A stretch of DNA of 64,000 bases, taken from assembly GCA_005405945.1 (NCBI GenBank), contig BJHW01000002.1:2232001-2296000 (forward strand), in the 5' to 3' direction. The translations under genes were made by a program, and so were the position numbers. Positions 62,448 through 64,000 of the stretch are shown here, one piece after another. Every line of letters begins with the position of its first letter. Position 1 is the first letter of the stretch. Below the pieces are notes generated by a model, which saw only the letters and a list, made by a program, of their open reading frames with translations, made no database searches and was not told where the DNA came from. This stretch comes from Streptomyces violaceusniger. GTDB lineage: Bacteria; Actinomycetota; Actinomycetes; Streptomycetales; Streptomycetaceae.

Positions 62448-64000
62448 CTAAAAGGATGCGTACTTGATCAACCGCTCGCGCTTACGAGTGCTTACCTGCC
62501 TGAGCTGAACCTAGATGGTTCCTGGATTAACATACTGGACGGCAACAGGTTGCACGTCGATAGGGACGTTTCTCTCAGTAACTTCTCTGCGCAGGAAGGT
62601 GCCCAGCAAGAGCGCTTCCTTGCTGCTATTGTACGATTTCATGGCGCGCGCATCGGAGGCGAACTTCGCTGCAATGGGCGAAGCTCGAGAATACTGCAGA
62701 CACAGCGCTTGACGCGGGAGGGCTGCACGTCGGGAGTGTGTTCCTCAGTGATGGCTTCGAGGCCAGCGCCAACGGATGCACCGCTGCCATAAACCTGTCG
62801 GGCGCCCACATCAGTGGCGGACTTCTGAACTTCCGGCAAGCAAGACTCACCAACACCCAAGGGCCATGCCTGCAAGCAGACGGACTCTATGCTCATGGAA
62901 GCATATTTCTCGGAGGTAGGTCGCCCGGAGAAGGCTTCGAGGCGCATGCCAACGGATACACGGGGGCCATAAACCTGTCGGGCGCCCACATCAACGGCGG
63001 ACTCCTGGACCTCCGGCAAGCAAGACTCACCAACACCCAAGGGCCATGCCTGCAAGCAGACGGACTCAACGTACCCAACGGGAGCGTGTTTCTTGAAGAT
63101 AAATTCAGTGCGGAGACAAACTACGGACCGCAGGCTCAGCGCCAGGCGCGACGAAGGCAGCGTCGGGCGGGACGTCGTCGCGATGCTGCGGTCCAGTTGC
63201 TAGGTGCACAAATCGGCGGTGCGCTCATCTTCGGTCGTGGCGCCAGGCTGGTGAGTCGAACTGGGCCCGCCCTTTTCGCCGATTATCTGAACGTGGGCGA
63301 ACGAGTAATCCTGAATGCGCGATACACGGGCCGGGACCCTGAAGGGTGTGTCCGATTGTTCGGCGCAGACTTCGGCCACGAACTGAACCTCGGAGGGTGT
63401 CGGATCGTCAATCACGATGGCCCCATATTGAACCTAGAGTCCGCCAGTGTCAGACACCTAGTCTTGCCTCCCTCTATTCTGTGCAGCGAGCCAGTATCAC
63501 GAACCTGCACAGGCAAGACGGTGCGTTTTGACAATCTCACCTATGAGCGTGTAAAGAGCGGTGCGGGGCTTGAGCCCATAGTCTACGCAAGGCATTGGAT
63601 TCACTGGTTGCGTAAACATCACATCCCCGATTACTCCGCCCAGCCGTATCGCCAAGTAGCTGCAGTTCAACACAGCGCCGGCAACAACGCCGCCGCTCGC
63701 GACATCCTCATCAACCAGCAAGAGCACCTACGCAACAGCGACAACATCGGCAACTGGTTTAGCCGTGGGGGGAACTGGATATTTGGCGCGTTCGCTGGCT
63801 ACGGCTATAAGGTGCAGAAAACTGCGGGTTGGCTCGCAGGCGTCGTCGTCGTCGCCGCTGTCCTGGGCTTCTTTGCCCCTAGCCATGTCGACACCGGGAA
63901 CAAGGCGTGCACTCGCATGGGAAGGCTGGAACTGGGCCTGAACCAGGCCCTGCCAGCGATCAGCATCGGCACCGGATGCCAACTGTCTTCAGGTGGTGTC
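62448..64000 (+). pseudogene. Large repeat-containing membrane protein, 5' cut by IS, frameshifted, 3' beyond window
   Basis: Frame open from the IS edge: LTSAYLPELNLDGSWINILD, then ARIGGELRCNG; one G is lost near 62678 and the next frame runs to the window end. It contains strand-turn repeats (INLSGAHISGGLLNFRQARL, LLGAQIGGALIFGRGARLVS, LFGADFGHELNLGGCRIVNH), then PDYSAQPYRQVAAVQHSAGN, AARDILINQQEHLR and a transmembrane helix (GWLAGVVVVAAVLGFFAPS). This matches Streptomyces proteins often labelled membrane-associated oxidoreductase, a label without evidence. Codon use (ATA, AGA) is less GC-rich than its neighbours. Confidence 0.75.
62753..63067 (+). repeat. Internal 180-bp-period duplication
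   Basis: A 135-bp block at 62753 recurs at 62933 with about 90% identity; the last 54 bp are identical. The period is 180 bp, exactly 60 codons, so it duplicates one repeat module without breaking the frame. Confidence 0.9.

Noticed and set aside
1..64000. tRNA or rRNA genes as integration sites
   Set aside because: No cloverleaf-like or rRNA-like sequence was noticed in reading either strand.

Overview
The window is high-GC actinobacterial DNA, most likely from a Streptomyces. The signs are the GC-rich third codon positions, GTG and TTG starts, leaderless-type starts on TetR genes, a TTA (bldA-type) codon in an ABC transporter gene, and protein families typical of that genus (XRE/aldo-keto reductase pairs, an SCO6745-family protein, a CGNR zinc-finger protein, an M9 collagenase, a GlxA regulator). 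No tRNA, rRNA or CRISPR array was seen. The gene content is accessory. The density of insertion sequences, transposon pieces and broken genes suggests a chromosome arm or a large plasmid; which of these cannot be told from the window.

0-15 kb: a frameshifted LysR gene cut by the window edge, a PLP enzyme of the cysteine synthase fold, wreckage of a Tn554-like tyrosine-recombinase element, broken TetR and SDR genes, an aldo-keto reductase behind a MerR-type promoter, a GntR regulator with an M24 peptidase, a secreted M9 collagenase, and an IS30 relic. 15-25 kb: small metabolic genes with their own regulators (SRPBCC protein; XRE, aldo-keto reductase and hydrolase; SAM methyltransferase; LysR beside SDR; Dabb beside TetR). 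25-35 kb: a decayed IS630, an ArsI/CadI-type gene with a clear operator, a Tn7-like tniB-tniQ remnant split by an IS3-family element, then an epoxide hydrolase, an MFS exporter and a CGNR regulator. 35-42 kb: a GntR regulator divergent from a PEBP-like gene and an SCO6745 gene, a resolvase/IS630 junction, an AAC(3)-type acetyltransferase, recombinase wreckage and a small secreted protein. 42-51 kb: an IS701-type element with an IS5-type element nested at its edge, a LuxR-type regulator, a DCC protein, SDR beside TetR, and several decayed genes. 51-62 kb: a secreted protein, an ABC transporter operon, a DHFR-like and an AraC gene, two tiny ORFs with 20-bp tandem repeats, a GlxA/HD/RidA/MFS cluster, and a second inverted copy of the IS701-type element. 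62.4-64 kb: a large repeat-containing membrane protein, 5'-truncated by that IS and running off the window.

Two themes dominate. First, mobile DNA is broken and mixed: pieces of at least two Tn3-family transposase genes lie at six or more places on both strands. Second, many otherwise normal genes carry one single-base indel, mostly in G or C runs. This is either real decay or residual assembly error, and every frameshift called here should be read with that in mind. Functional units that look intact are mostly regulator/target pairs with visible palindromic operators, and the ABC operon.
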